Under the pieces are notes generated by a model. That model searched no databases. It worked only from the letters and a program-made list of their open reading frames with translations, and had not been told where the DNA came from. A stretch of DNA of 64,000 nt from Sphaerochaetaceae bacterium. GTDB taxonomy: Bacteria; Spirochaetota; Spirochaetia; Sphaerochaetales; Sphaerochaetaceae. This document shows positions 33,634-43,973 of the stretch, one piece after another. Position numbers and translations under genes: made by a program. The stretch spans positions 62,001 through 126,000 of the forward strand of contig JAQQAR010000087.1 in the NCBI GenBank assembly GCA_028532765.1, given 5' to 3'. Each line of letters opens with the position of its first letter. The stretch's first letter is position 1.

Positions 33634-36150
33634 CTAGCGAACTACAATATTCACCAACTTATCTGGAACCACAATCTCCTTGACGATGGTTTTTCCTTCA
33701 ATCCACTGCTGGATCTTCTCGCTCTCTTTGGCCATTGCAAGCGCTGAAGCCTTGTCCATGCCTTTAGAGACAGTTTGTTTGTCTCGGACCTTTCCGTTTA
33801 CCTGGAACACCATCTCAATCTCATCATCGATGGTCAGCTTCTCCTCAAAGGTAGGCCAACTCACCTTGGTGAGACTCTCCTTGTTGCCGAGTTTCTCCCA
33901 GAGTTCTTCAGCAATGTGTGGAACATACGGGCCAAGGAGTTTTACCAAGGTCTCGGCTACCACACGGGGGAACTCATCGACCTTGTATAGCTCGTTGACC
34001 AACACCATCATCTGGCTGATGGCCGTATTGAAGTTCAGTGTTGCCGTATCGTGGGTTACCTTCTTGATGGTCTTATGCAGGGTCTTGTTCAATTCTTTGG
34101 AGGGATCATCATCAGTGATGGTTCTCTCCTCATAGAGTCTCCAAACTCTATCCAGGAAGCGGTAGATGCCGTTCAAACCTGTGGTTGCCCATGGCTTTGA
34201 AACCTCAAGGGGGCCCATGAACATCTCATACATTCGCATGGAGTCGGCTCCATATTCCTGGATGATCTCATCAGGGTTGATGACGTTCTTCAGGCTCTTG
34301 GACATCTTGGCAATGACTCGCTCGAGTTTCTGCCCAGTTTCCTTCTCGACAAAGACGTCGGTCTCGACTTCTTCCACCATATCGGTTGGGACAAGGCTCT
34401 TATCCGGTCTCTGATATGCATAACTGGTAATCATTCCCTGGTTGACCAGTCGTTTGAATGGCTCACTGGTGGAAACCATTCCAAGGTCAAAGAGAACCTT
34501 GTGCCAGAAACGGGCGTAGAGCAGGTGCAGTACTGCATGCTCAGCTCCTCCGACATAGAGGTCTACCGGCATCCAATACTGTTCCTTCTCCTTGCTCACA
34601 AACTCTGTTTCATTGTTTGGGTCAAGATAGCGCAGGTAATACCAGCAGGAGCCTGCCCACTGGGGCATGGTATTGGTTTCTCGTTTTGCTGCTCCACCAC
34701 AAACCGGGCATGTGGTTTGTACCCAACCATCGATTTTGGCAAGCGGGCTTTCACCAGTGCCGCTTGGTTCATAGCTGGAAACCTCGGGCAGCAGCAGTGG
34801 TAGCTGATCCTCTGGAATGGGGACCGTTCCACAGGTTGGGCAGTGTACCAAGGGAATTGGTTCTCCCCAGTACCGCTGGCGACTGAAGATCCAGTCACGT
34901 AACTTGTAGTTTACGGACTTGGTACCCACATTCCTCTCTTCCAGCCAGGCAATCATGGTGTTGATGGCGTCTTCTTTGTTGAGACCGTCGATGAAGTCAC
35001 TGTTTACGTGGATTCCATCCTCAGTCCATGCTTCTTCCTGAACATCAACAGCACTCTTGAGCACTTCAATGATCGGGAGATTGAATTTCTTAGCAAACTC
35101 CCAGTCACGGGTATCATGGGCGGGAACTGCCATGATGGCACCTGTACCGTAGCTGATCAATACATAATCAGCAATCCAGATGGGGATCTTCTTGCCATTT
35201 ACCGGGTTGATCGCATAACTGCCACTGAAAACACCGGTCTTGTCCTTTGCCAGATCAGTTCTCTCGAGGTCACTCTTTCTGGCAGTGGCTTCAAGGTACT
35301 CCTCCACCACACGCTTTTGCTCCCCGCTGGTAAGTTTGTCTACCAAGGGGTGTTCTGGGGCGACAACCATGTAGGTGGCTCCAAAGAGTGTGTCAGGGCG
35401 GGTGGTATATACTTCAAGGCTGTCGTCCATCCCATCAATCTGGAAGACGACTGAGGCACCCTCACTTCTTCCAATCCAGTTTTGCTGCATGAGCTTCACT
35501 GATTCGGGCCAGTTTACACTGTCCAGATCAGCGAGCAGCTTGTCTGCATATTCAGTAATCTTGAGAACCCACTGGCGGATGCTTTTCCGTACAACCGTAG
35601 TTCCGCAACGTTCACACTTTCCGTCCTTCACCTCTTCATTAGCCAAGCCGGTCTTGCAATTGTCACACCAGTTGATCGGGGTATGGGACTCATATGCCAG
35701 TCCTTGCTTGTAGAGCTGGAGGAAAATCCACTGCGTCCAGCGGTAGTATTCACTTGTATGGGTAGAGACTTCCCGATTCCAGTCGTAGCTGAAACCCAGA
35801 CGTTTGATCTGCTTTCGGAAGTTCTCGATGTTCTTCTCCGTGGTTACCTTGGGATGGGTGCCTGTCTTGATCGCATAGTTCTCAGCAGGTAGTCCGAATG
35901 AGTCGAATCCCATCGGATGCAGGACGTTGTAGCCGTTCATACGTAGGTAACGGCAGTAGATGTCGGTTGCGGTGTACCCTTCTGGGTGTCCCACGTGCAA
36001 CCCTGCACCGGATGGGTAGGGGAACATGTCCAAAACGTACACACGCTTATCGGCTGGTACGCTCTCGTCCTCGGTTACGGCAAAACTCTGGTTGTCTTCC
36101 CAGTATTTTTGCCATTTTGTCTCAATTTCACTGAAGGGATATTTGCTCAT
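33634..36150 (-). CDS. leuS: leucyl-tRNA synthetase
   Basis: An 838-aa class I aminoacyl-tRNA synthetase that charges tRNA-Leu. The HIGH motif reads HVGH (52-55) in [13 protein letters not shown], and KMSKS reads KMSKSLKNV (about 617). The editing CP1 domain and a Zn-type cysteine set ([20 protein letters not shown]) are visible. ATG 36150 ([13 protein letters not shown]) is chosen over 36219 because a strong promoter ends seven bases before it and the extra residues are not family-like. The promoter lies over the gap behind the CorC-like gene. Confidence 0.97.
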   Translation of the reverse strand: MSKYPFSEIETKWQKYWEDNQSFAVTEDESVPADKRVYVLDMFPYPSGAGLHVGHPEGYTATDIYCRYLRMNGYNVLHPMGFDSFGLPAENYAIKTGTHPKVTTEKNIENFRKQIKRLGFSYDWNREVSTHTSEYYRWTQWIFLQLYKQGLAYESHTPINWCDNCKTGLANEEVKDGKCERCGTTVVRKSIRQWVLKITEYADKLLADLDSVNWPESVKLMQQNWIGRSEGASVVFQIDGMDDSLEVYTTRPDTLFGATYMVVAPEHPLVDKLTSGEQKRVVEEYLEATARKSDLERTDLAKDKTGVFSGSYAINPVNGKKIPIWIADYVLISYGTGAIMAVPAHDTRDWEFAKKFNLPIIEVLKSAVDVQEEAWTEDGIHVNSDFIDGLNKEDAINTMIAWLEERNVGTKSVNYKLRDWIFSRQRYWGEPIPLVHCPTCGTVPIPEDQLPLLLPEVSSYEPSGTGESPLAKIDGWVQTTCPVCGGAAKRETNTMPQWAGSCWYYLRYLDPNNETEFVSKEKEQYWMPVDLYVGGAEHAVLHLLYARFWHKVLFDLGMVSTSEPFKRLVNQGMITSYAYQRPDKSLVPTDMVEEVETDVFVEKETGQKLERVIAKMSKSLKNVINPDEIIQEYGADSMRMYEMFMGPLEVSKPWATTGLNGIYRFLDRVWRLYEERTITDDDPSKELNKTLHKTIKKVTHDTATLNFNTAISQMMVLVNELYKVDEFPRVVAETLVKLLGPYVPHIAEELWEKLGNKESLTKVSWPTFEEKLTIDDEIEMVFQVNGKVRDKQTVSKGMDKASALAMAKESEKIQQWIEGKTIVKEIVVPDKLVNIVVR

Positions 36151-36157
36151 GGGAGCA

Positions 36158-36186
36158 ATCATACCTTTGGAGTACTGTTCAGTCAA
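36158..36186 (-). promoter_or_regulatory. leuS promoter, leaderless layout
   Basis: On the minus strand: TTGACT (36186-36181), 17 bp, TATGAT (36163-36158), then seven bases to ATG 36150. Both boxes are five of six to consensus; no ribosome binding site is present. Confidence 0.75.
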
Positions 36187-36202
36187 CGCATGAAAGCATT
36201 TC

Positions 36203-37465
36203 TCAGAGGGTTCCATCATCCACAGTGGGAGAAAATTCCACTGCTTCCATCCTGTTTCCCTTCATGGAGATGATTCTGAAGGTACCGAGCTGTGACTGCA
36301 CCACATCCCCTTCATCAGGGATGTTCCCAATCTGGTCAAGCAGGTATGCAGCAACCGTACTGGTTTTCTGCTTGCATGCATCGGTATCGAGGTCCAGTTC
36401 ATCTACTAGTTGCTGGAATGGGGTATCTGCCATAACTAGGAAGGTGCCCGGGTTTTTCTCCCTCTCCACGATACGGTCAGGATACCTCCGTTCATGCTCA
36501 TCATAGAGCTCTCCAAACAGTTGCTCGGCTACATCCTCCATGGTGACCACACCGCTGAACCCACCATACTCATCCAGAACGATTGCTTGCTGGAGCTTGG
36601 CTTTCTTGAAGCGGAAAAAGACATCATCAAGATGCATTTGTTCTGGGACAAAAATTGGTTCTCGGATAATGGAAGAGATCGGGCGTCCCATCTGTTTTTT
36701 CAGCTGCGTGCGAAGAATGTCACGAACCAGTACAATACCGATGATATTCTCCGGGCTTCCATGAAAAACAGGGATACGACTGAATCCCGCTTTTACAATG
36801 GAAGGGAATGCATCACGAATGGTGAGCTCGTCACTGATGCAAAATACATTGGTCCTATGGGTCATGATGGTTCTTACTTGGGTTTCACTGAAATGGATTG
36901 CCCGTTGCATGAGATCCGATTCATAGCGATCCACCAGACCGACATCCTCGGCTGCGTCGACCATATGCATCACCCCTTCAGTGGTGATGGTCGGTTCAGC
37001 GTGGGAGGCAAAGACCCTGGTGATAATCGCAGAGAAATGCCTAAGCAACCAGACCACAGGAAACAGTACTATTTCGAGGAAACGCAATGGATATGCCATG
37101 AAAACAGCAATTTTCATGTTATGGGTGAGCGCTAATTGTTTTGGTGTGATCTCGCCAAAAATGAGGATAACCAGGGTAAGTAAACCGGTAGCATACCCAA
37201 CTGGCTGACTGGAAAAGAACTCGATGGAGAACGTGGTGACCAGGGATGATACCGTGATATTCACTACATTGTTTCCCACCAGAACGGTCGTGATGAGCTC
37301 TTCAGGCTTTTGGCTAAGTTTATACACCAATTTAGCCGCACGTTTCTTGCGGTTATCCAGAATTTTGAGTTGCACAAAAGAGAGTGAGGTAAATGCCGTC
37401 TCTGTGGCAGAAAAGACTCCAGAGAGGATCAACAGGATGATGATGGCGGTTAGTTGTACGTGCAT
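36203..37465 (-). CDS. CNNM/CorC-family membrane protein with CBS pair
   Basis: A 420-aa protein with an N-terminal CNNM domain of about four helices ([15 protein letters not shown] is typical), two CBS domains in the middle and a C-terminal CorC_HlyC domain with [16 protein letters not shown]. The family includes Mg2+/Co2+ efflux proteins and so-called hemolysin C proteins; the CBS pair usually senses adenine nucleotides with Mg. ATG 37465 is chosen because GGGAGG lies six bases upstream. It lies downstream of corA, which suggests a shared role in Mg2+ balance. Confidence 0.88.
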   Translation of the reverse strand: MHVQLTAIIILLILSGVFSATETAFTSLSFVQLKILDNRKKRAAKLVYKLSQKPEELITTVLVGNNVVNITVSSLVTTFSIEFFSSQPVGYATGLLTLVILIFGEITPKQLALTHNMKIAVFMAYPLRFLEIVLFPVVWLLRHFSAIITRVFASHAEPTITTEGVMHMVDAAEDVGLVDRYESDLMQRAIHFSETQVRTIMTHRTNVFCISDELTIRDAFPSIVKAGFSRIPVFHGSPENIIGIVLVRDILRTQLKKQMGRPISSIIREPIFVPEQMHLDDVFFRFKKAKLQQAIVLDEYGGFSGVVTMEDVAEQLFGELYDEHERRYPDRIVEREKNPGTFLVMADTPFQQLVDELDLDTDACKQKTSTVAAYLLDQIGNIPDEGDVVQSQLGTFRIISMKGNRMEAVEFSPTVDDGTL

Positions 37466-37495
37466 GTACACCTCCCAGCCACTGACAAACAAAAC

Positions 37496-37578
37496 GGGTG
37501 TTCAATTGAGCACCCCATACTAGGTAACGGGTCTTCCATAATGAAATCAGTATAGCAACAGTTTCACCCACCAGACAA
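37496..37578 (-). promoter_or_regulatory. promoter and hairpin leader of the CNNM/CorC gene
   Basis: On the minus strand: TTGTCT (37578-37573), 18 bp, TATACT (37554-37549). About 50 bases later lies a 20-bp near-perfect palindrome (37515-37496, arms GGGTGCTCAA / TTGAACACCC) followed by GTTTTGTTTG, which looks like an intrinsic terminator or attenuator before the ribosome binding site. It could instead be an operator. Confidence 0.5.
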
Positions 37579-37631
37579 GTGGAATAGACCAGGAGGGAAG
37601 GAAAAAGGTTTTCCGAGCCAAATGCCTTGGT

Positions 37632-38444
37632 TTATAGGGTGTAGACCATCTCGCTCTGGGTAAGGAGAAGGGAGAATCCCATGTGAGTCAATAGACCATT
37701 GATGTCCACACAATCACTGGATATATTCAGGATTCCCAGTGTTGGCGTTTCTGTACAGTTTTTTGCTGCAATGATGGCTCTTTTGGCGAATCCTTGCCTT
37801 CGGTATTGTGGTTTAATATAGATTTGGGCTATTGAACCTTTAGTGGGATTGAAGCAAATAACCCCGCGTTTGACAGAGTCCTGCACAATGTCATAGGCGG
37901 TAAATCCCCCACGACTAATACATGCATCGCTGTTCTGCCAGCTGGGGATACAGTCTCCAGAAGGGATATTGATGCGCTCCTGTTTCTGCAACTGGACAGA
38001 GGATGTGTCTTCCAGCATTTCTTTCTTGATTTGGTAGCAAAGTAGGCTTCTTGTGATGGTAAACCCGTGACTCAGATATAATTTCTTTGCTCGTTCATTT
38101 GTGTCGATAACCTCCAGGAAGAAGGAGGTGAAACCACGTTGCTTGATATGTGCAAGCGTGGCATCGATCAATTGGTGGGCATATCCATTCCCCTGATAGG
38201 AAGGAATGATACCCGTTCCAGCATCATATGCATAGGTTCCCCTGATTGCGACCAGGATAAACCCCACCAGTGTGCTCCCATCAAAAAGACCGATGGAGTC
38301 TTCAGGGGAGTATCCCAGGGCATGAAGATGTGCTTTCAGTTGTGCCTCGTTCATATGGATGGGAACCTCATAGTTGCTGAAGGCCTCATTCAGGACTTGG
38401 GAGAGTGTCTCAATAGATATGTGGGTGAGAGGGGATGTTACCAC
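37632..38444 (-). CDS. GNAT N-acetyltransferase (two-domain)
   Basis: A 270-aa protein with two GCN5-type acetyltransferase halves. The first has the acetyl-CoA motif IIPSYQGNGYAHQLID and the late NERAKKLYLSHGF; the second has IYIKPQYRRQGFAKRAI and ends in a shorter fold. The acceptor is unknown. GTG 38444 is chosen, with GGAGG eight bases upstream, which makes the start overlap the end of corA by seven bases. It belongs to the yhhN-corA transcription unit. Confidence 0.82.
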   Translation of the reverse strand: MVTSPLTHISIETLSQVLNEAFSNYEVPIHMNEAQLKAHLHALGYSPEDSIGLFDGSTLVGFILVAIRGTYAYDAGTGIIPSYQGNGYAHQLIDATLAHIKQRGFTSFFLEVIDTNERAKKLYLSHGFTITRSLLCYQIKKEMLEDTSSVQLQKQERINIPSGDCIPSWQNSDACISRGGFTAYDIVQDSVKRGVICFNPTKGSIAQIYIKPQYRRQGFAKRAIIAAKNCTETPTLGILNISSDCVDINGLLTHMGFSLLLTQSEMVYTL

Positions 38445-39490
38445 CAGCGTTTCCTCCAGAAATAGTATGCCATCGCGAAGACCACCAGCATACAACACAC
38501 CAACATTCCATAGAACCCCCACCTATAGGTTGCAAGGGGCATGTATGAGAAATTCATCCCATAGAGACCGGTCAGAAAGGTCAAGGGGATGAATATGGTG
38601 CTGATAATTGTCAGTACTTTCATGATTGAGTTCATTTTGGTATCGAGGCTAGAGAGATAGACTTCCATGATACTGCTGACTGTTTCTCTGAGCATCTCAC
38701 ACTCTTCAGCAAGCCAGAGAGCATGGTCTTGGATGTCGGTGAGCAGTATCTTGGTATTCTTATTCAGAAAGGGGTGTTCCACTCTGATCATGGTGGCGAG
38801 GATATCTTTCAGGGGGCTGGTCATCCTCCTCAGCGAGAGAATCTTCGCTTTATGCCTGTGGATGGTAGGTGCATCGGTGGAACTCGGCGAAGTAATCACA
38901 AGCTGTTCCAGCTCATCGGTCTCATTCTCCAGTTCATCAGCTCTCACCAGGTATTGGTCAACAACCCGGTCGATGAGTGTGTGGAAGAGCAAACTACTGT
39001 CTCCTCCCTGCAATTTGGTCTGGGGATCTTCCAACTGACGTATGGCAGGGAGGAATACCTCACTTGCATACTCAGTGATGGAAAGCACCCAATGCTTTCC
39101 TAGGAAGAGTGAGAGCTGCTGGTCTTCGGTGGTTTCCGTTGGAAGAATTCTCAGGGTGATGGCAAGATACTGCTCATAGCTGTCGAGTTTTAGGCGTTGA
39201 TCGGTGGAGAATACATCCTCAAGGCTGAGGGTGGAAAGGGAAAAAGCCTTTGCAACCTCGACGATAGACATGATATTGGACAGTCCACTGATTTGCACCC
39301 AGCAACGTTGGTTCTCTTTCGGTAGTACAAACCCTTCTACCACCTCATATGACCCTGCTGAGTAGAGGTGAGTACGAATTCTGGTCGCCTCGGGTTGTCC
39401 ATCTCCCACAAAGACAAGGGATCCAGCAGCCAGTCCTTCCTTTTTCTTATGGAGGGGCTGGCGAGTTTGGTGCGTGTGATGAGGTTTCAT
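38438..39490 (-). CDS. corA: CorA-family magnesium/cobalt transporter
   Basis: A 350-aa channel-type transporter for Mg2+ or Co2+. A large cytoplasmic alpha/beta and coiled-coil region is followed by two C-terminal membrane helices with the selectivity motif YGMNF between them. The protein ends in a basic tail (FWRKRWW). AGGAG lies six bases before ATG 39490. It lies between yhhN and the acetyltransferase gene, with a CNNM/CorC Mg-related gene further downstream. Confidence 0.94.
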   Translation of the reverse strand: MKPHHTHQTRQPLHKKKEGLAAGSLVFVGDGQPEATRIRTHLYSAGSYEVVEGFVLPKENQRCWVQISGLSNIMSIVEVAKAFSLSTLSLEDVFSTDQRLKLDSYEQYLAITLRILPTETTEDQQLSLFLGKHWVLSITEYASEVFLPAIRQLEDPQTKLQGGDSSLLFHTLIDRVVDQYLVRADELENETDELEQLVITSPSSTDAPTIHRHKAKILSLRRMTSPLKDILATMIRVEHPFLNKNTKILLTDIQDHALWLAEECEMLRETVSSIMEVYLSSLDTKMNSIMKVLTIISTIFIPLTFLTGLYGMNFSYMPLATYRWGFYGMLVCCMLVVFAMAYYFWRKRWW

Positions 39491-39499
39491 TGTGTTCTC

Positions 39500-40096
39500 C
39501 TAGAGTGCGGTGAATCCAAGAACCAGTAAGAGTTGGGCGAGGATATAACTTCCCATTATACTGGTATCATTTACGTGTTTCATTGCAAGACTGTCCAATC
39601 CGATCATGGTATCGCTTATTATGAACAGCAATATTCCCATGATGCAGAGTAATGAGGCAAGGCCGGTCAACAGGGAAGCAAGCATGAAAAGCAGTACAGT
39701 ATATGCGAGGTATTTGACTGAACCCTTCTGCTTACCGATCAGGCGATACAACATGCTATAGGGAATCATAAGGCCTGCAAAGGCAATGGCTGTAAGAATC
39801 CAGTCCACTCCCAACGATAGGATATGGATGCCGTAGAAGATGTGGCATACTGCAAAACTAGCCATACCCCAGAGAAACAGGGTACCTTGATTCCCCTTGG
39901 TCAACAAGGCATCCCCGATGGTGGCAAAGAGAAGCGCAGCAAGAAGCAGGGGATAGTTCCCCTGTTGCATGAGAAATAGCATCAGGGTTGGCATCAACAA
40001 AACTTTTGTCAAATTTCCAAGAAATTGGTATCCTTCCGAGCGGAAGCTGAGGTGAGCAAAAGAGATGCCAAGATAAACCAAGAGGATGGTGTTCAT
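39500..40096 (-). CDS. YhhN family (lysoplasmalogenase-like) membrane protein
   Basis: A 198-aa membrane protein with about eight helices and the YhhN/TMEM86 signature, including LTKVLLMPTLMLF, ATIGDALL with the conserved Asp, and FAVCHIFYGIHI. Characterised relatives hydrolyse the vinyl-ether bond of lysoplasmalogens, a plausible role in an anaerobe that makes plasmalogens. The start is uncertain: ATG 40096 is used since a TACCCT -10-like box lies six bases before it and no ribosome binding site is seen; TTG 40132 and ATG 40102 are alternatives. corA follows nine bases later. Confidence 0.82.
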   Translation of the reverse strand: MNTILLVYLGISFAHLSFRSEGYQFLGNLTKVLLMPTLMLFLMQQGNYPLLLAALLFATIGDALLTKGNQGTLFLWGMASFAVCHIFYGIHILSLGVDWILTAIAFAGLMIPYSMLYRLIGKQKGSVKYLAYTVLLFMLASLLTGLASLLCIMGILLFIISDTMIGLDSLAMKHVNDTSIMGSYILAQLLLVLGFTAL

Positions 40097-40154
40097 ATCC
40101 ATAGGGTAGTGCACTGACAACCCATCCTGCAAGAGATTTATTCTACCGACTATT

Positions 40155-40183
40155 TTGCCATCATTGTAGAATTCTGTTATAAT
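40155..40183 (+). promoter_or_regulatory. parE promoter, leaderless layout
   Basis: TTGCCA (40155-40160), 17 bp, TATAAT (40178-40183), then eight bases to ATG 40192. A perfect -10 and good -35, with no ribosome binding site in the eight bases. Confidence 0.8.
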
Positions 40184-40191
40184 GCACAGTC

Positions 40192-41994
40192 ATGGCGAAG
40201 ACAACATATGATGAATCGAAAATCCTTACGCTCAGCGCGTTGGAACATATTCGAAAACGTCCCGGTATGTATATCGGGCGGTTGGGAAACGGTACCCATG
40301 TCGATGATGGTATCTACATCCTTCTCAAGGAGGTGGTGGATAACAGTATCGACGAGTTCATCATGGGCTATGGTAGCCGCATCGTCATCCGCCTGAAAGA
40401 GAGCGAGGTGTCGGTGAGAGACTTCGGTCGCGGTATTCCCCTTGGGAAAGTGGTTGACTGTGTCTCAATCATCAATACCGGTGCAAAGTATAGTGATGAT
40501 GTCTTCCAGTTCTCTGTTGGCCTTAATGGTGTTGGTACCAAGGCAGTGAATGCTCTCTCCTCGCATTTTCGGGTTACCAGCTATCGAGAAGGAAAATACA
40601 GCACGGCTATCTTCGAGAAAGGTGTTCTGGTCAGTGAAAAGAGTGGTAAGTCAGAGGAAGCCGATGGTACTGAAGTACTCTTCACCCCTGACCCGGAACT
40701 GTTTGGTGAGTACTCCTATAATGAGGATTTTGTCATCTCCAGGATCTGGAGCTATGCCTATCTGAATACAGGACTCACAATCAATTACAATAATCGTGCC
40801 TATAAATCATCCAATGGCCTGTATGACCTTCTCGATAAAGAGGTGGGCACGGAAAATCTCTATTCGATCATCCACTACCAGAGCAAACAGCTTGAGTTTG
40901 CCTTGACCCATGTAACTGGCTCCTACGGGGAGAACTACTTCTCCTATGTGAATGGCCAGCATACCACCGATGGGGGAACCCATCAGAGTGCCTTCAAGGA
41001 AGGTATTCTTAAGGGTATAAACGAGTACTTCAAGAAGAACTGGGCACCACAGGATGTGAGGGAAGGGGTGGTTGGAGCCATTGCTGTCAAGATCAAGGAA
41101 CCGGTATTTGAATCCCAGACGAAAAACAAACTCAGCAATACCGAAATCAGGACCTGGATTGTCAATGAAGTAAAGGACGCCATTGTCGACTTCCTGTTGA
41201 AAAACACCACAGAAGCGGAGAAAATCAACCAGAAGATCCTCAACAACGAGAAACTTCGCAAAGAGCTCAATGAGGTAAAGAAGGGTGCAAGGGAGTCTGC
41301 CAAGAAGGTCAGCCTGAATATTCCCAAACTCAAGGACTGCAAGTACCACCTGGGGCAGAGCAGCGCACATCAGGAGGAGTGTGAAAGCTCCATGATCTTC
41401 CTCACCGAGGGAGATAGTGCCAGCGGAACGATTACCAAGACACGTGATGTCATGACACAGGCGGTATTCAGCCTCAGGGGAAAGATAGTCAACGTATTCG
41501 GGAAGAAGAAAACGGAAATATACAAGAACGCAGAACTTTATAATATGATGGTGGCGCTTGGTATAGAGAACGGAGTGGAAGGGCTACGGTACGGAAAAGT
41601 TATCATTGCGACCGATGCTGATACTGATGGCTTCCATATCCGTAACCTGTTGATGACCTATTTCCTGACCTATTTTGAGGATCTGGTGCTCTCCGGTCGT
41701 CTCTATATCCTGGAGACTCCCTTGTTCCGTGTACGAAACAAGACCCAGACGGTATACTGTTACAGCGAGAAGGAACGGAACCACGCCACAAGCCAGATAA
41801 GAAATGCTGAGGTGACCCGGTTCAAAGGGCTTGGTGAGATAGACCCGAAGGAGTTCGGACAATTTATCGGGGAGGATATGCGTCTGCTTCCTGTCTCCAT
41901 TGCTGGTATGAATGAGATGCATAAAACCATGGAGTTCTATATGGGCAGCAATACGCCTGAACGACGCGAATTCATTATGGAGAATCTGATCTGA
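40192..41994 (+). CDS. parE: type IIA topoisomerase subunit B (ParE-like)
   Basis: A 600-aa ATPase subunit of DNA topoisomerase IV. The GHKL ATPase region has VVDNSIDEF, the transducer follows, and the TOPRIM domain has FLTEGDSASGT (about 404-414) and DADTDGFHIRN (about 474). No gyrase-type insert is seen. The C-terminal tail (KGLGEIDPKEF) is standard. The stop overlaps the start of the subunit A gene, so both are made together. Assignment to topoisomerase IV rather than gyrase rests on length and layout. Confidence 0.9.
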   Translation: MAKTTYDESKILTLSALEHIRKRPGMYIGRLGNGTHVDDGIYILLKEVVDNSIDEFIMGYGSRIVIRLKESEVSVRDFGRGIPLGKVVDCVSIINTGAKYSDDVFQFSVGLNGVGTKAVNALSSHFRVTSYREGKYSTAIFEKGVLVSEKSGKSEEADGTEVLFTPDPELFGEYSYNEDFVISRIWSYAYLNTGLTINYNNRAYKSSNGLYDLLDKEVGTENLYSIIHYQSKQLEFALTHVTGSYGENYFSYVNGQHTTDGGTHQSAFKEGILKGINEYFKKNWAPQDVREGVVGAIAVKIKEPVFESQTKNKLSNTEIRTWIVNEVKDAIVDFLLKNTTEAEKINQKILNNEKLRKELNEVKKGARESAKKVSLNIPKLKDCKYHLGQSSAHQEECESSMIFLTEGDSASGTITKTRDVMTQAVFSLRGKIVNVFGKKKTEIYKNAELYNMMVALGIENGVEGLRYGKVIIATDADTDGFHIRNLLMTYFLTYFEDLVLSGRLYILETPLFRVRNKTQTVYCYSEKERNHATSQIRNAEVTRFKGLGEIDPKEFGQFIGEDMRLLPVSIAGMNEMHKTMEFYMGSNTPERREFIMENLI

Positions 41995-43973
41995 TGACCC
42001 AGGCACACGCAATTTTCAAAGAGAACTTCCTGGAATACGCAAGTTATGTCATCAAGGAGAGGGCAATCCCCGATCTTGTGGATGGATTCAAGCCTGTTCA
42101 AAGGAGAATCATCCATACGCTCTTTGAGATGGATGACGGCAAATTCCACAAGGTTGCAAACGTAGTAGGGTGGGCGATGCGCTATCACCCGCATGGGGAT
42201 TCTTCCATCTACGAAGCCTTGGTAAACCTTGCCAACTGTGACTTGTTTATTGAGCGCCAGGGTAACTACGGAAATATCTTGACCGGGGACAGGGCTGCTG
42301 CGGCACGATACATCGAATGCCGTCTTCTCCCGTTTGCCAAGAAGGTGTTGTATAATCCTGAGCTTACCGAGTTTGTGGAATCCTATGATGGAAGGAACAA
42401 GGAACCTGTAGCATTCCCAGCCAAGATTCCTGTAGTCCTCATACAAGGAGTTAGTGGTATTGCTGTAGGTATGAGTACCTATATTCTTCCTCATAACCCG
42501 ATTGAGGTGTTTGACGGAATGGCTGCCTCATTGCGGGGAGAGTCATACGAACTCTACCCCGATTTCCCTGGAGGAGGCATCGTTGATGTTGATGACTATA
42601 ACGATGGACGGGGTTCGGTATCCATCAGGGCAAAACTGAACACCAAGGATCCAAAACGAATAATCATTGAGGAACTCCCCTATGGGACCACCAGTGAGAT
42701 GATGATTCGCTCGGTCGAAGATGCAGCCAAGAAGGGGAAGCTGAAGATCAGCTCCATTACTGACTATACCGCCGAGAAGGTGAACATCGAGATCAGCCTT
42801 GCCCGAAACACCTATTCAAAGGAAATTGTGGATGCCTTATATGCCTATACGGCATGTGAGACCAAGCTCTCCGTCAATCCACTTGTAATCAGGGATAATA
42901 CCCCGACCATCATGGGGGTGCATGAGATACTGGATTTCCATGCGCATCACTTGGTTGATGTCCTGGAGGCAGAGTTGAAGCTGGAGAAGGGTCATCTGTT
43001 GGACAAGCTCCACTACAGGACCCTGGAAAGAATCTTCATTGAAGAGCGGATCTATAAGCGTATTGAACAGAAAAAGAGTGCTGAGGATGTGAACAAAGCG
43101 GTTGTCAGTGGATTCAAGCCATTTACTGAAGAACTGCTCCGCCCGCTTGATGGTGAGGATGTTGAACGTCTGCTCAAGATACCCATTCGACGCATCAGTT
43201 TGTTTGACATTGAGAAGAACCATCAGGAGATTGAGTCGATCAACAATCAGCTTGCAGATATTGAGAAGAAACTTGCGGATCTTACCGGCTATGCGCTCTC
43301 GTTCATTGCAGAATTGAAGGAGCTTATGTCCGATGAGGAGCATAAGCGTAAGAGTACGATCAAGAAGTTTGATATGGTCGATGTGAAAGAGGTTGCTGAG
43401 CGCAATCTGCCACTTCGCTACGATGCTGCCGCTGGGTACCTTGGATATGATGTAAAGAAAGGAAATACCCTATTCGACGTCAGTCCCTTTGACCGCATCC
43501 TGGTAATTCGTAAGGATGGCAATTATCAGGTGATTGATGCACCTGAGAAGGAGTTTGTCGGGAAAGGAATGCTCTATTGTGGGCTCGCTGACAAGGACGA
43601 GCTTGCCAAGATTGTCTTTACGGTCATTTACCAGGAGAAAACCTACAAGTATCTCTTCATCAAGCGGTGCCAGATTACGAGCTACCAGCTGAAGAAGCTC
43701 TACCCTCTGGTACCGGAAGGGAATTTCAAGATAGTCAAGCTGTCCACCTTCGAAAATGCTGAGATGAACCTTACCTATAAGAAGAAACCAGGGCTCAGGA
43801 TTCTGGAGGAGAAGTTCTACTTCTCCGATTACAAACCTAAAGGGGTAAAAGCAAACGGGGTTCGCCTGGCTGTCAAGGAAGTGGCTTCCATACGGCTCAG
43901 GGCAGTAAAGGAAGTGGTACACGAAGACCAGCGGGAACCGTCGCTCTTCGATGACGAGATGGAGAGGGAATAA
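41994..43973 (+). CDS. parC: type IIA topoisomerase subunit A (ParC-like)
   Basis: A 659-aa DNA-cleaving subunit. The active-site Tyr is Y106 in AAAARYIECR, preceded by the winged-helix segment GWAMRYHPHGD. The C-terminal DNA-wrapping region is short (about 180 residues) and lacks a clear GyrA box, which supports topoisomerase IV. Its ATG shares a base with the parE stop (TGATG). The pseudouridine synthase gene overlaps its last base in the same way. Confidence 0.9.
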   Translation: MTQAHAIFKENFLEYASYVIKERAIPDLVDGFKPVQRRIIHTLFEMDDGKFHKVANVVGWAMRYHPHGDSSIYEALVNLANCDLFIERQGNYGNILTGDRAAAARYIECRLLPFAKKVLYNPELTEFVESYDGRNKEPVAFPAKIPVVLIQGVSGIAVGMSTYILPHNPIEVFDGMAASLRGESYELYPDFPGGGIVDVDDYNDGRGSVSIRAKLNTKDPKRIIIEELPYGTTSEMMIRSVEDAAKKGKLKISSITDYTAEKVNIEISLARNTYSKEIVDALYAYTACETKLSVNPLVIRDNTPTIMGVHEILDFHAHHLVDVLEAELKLEKGHLLDKLHYRTLERIFIEERIYKRIEQKKSAEDVNKAVVSGFKPFTEELLRPLDGEDVERLLKIPIRRISLFDIEKNHQEIESINNQLADIEKKLADLTGYALSFIAELKELMSDEEHKRKSTIKKFDMVDVKEVAERNLPLRYDAAAGYLGYDVKKGNTLFDVSPFDRILVIRKDGNYQVIDAPEKEFVGKGMLYCGLADKDELAKIVFTVIYQEKTYKYLFIKRCQITSYQLKKLYPLVPEGNFKIVKLSTFENAEMNLTYKKKPGLRILEEKFYFSDYKPKGVKANGVRLAVKEVASIRLRAVKEVVHEDQREPSLFDDEMERE

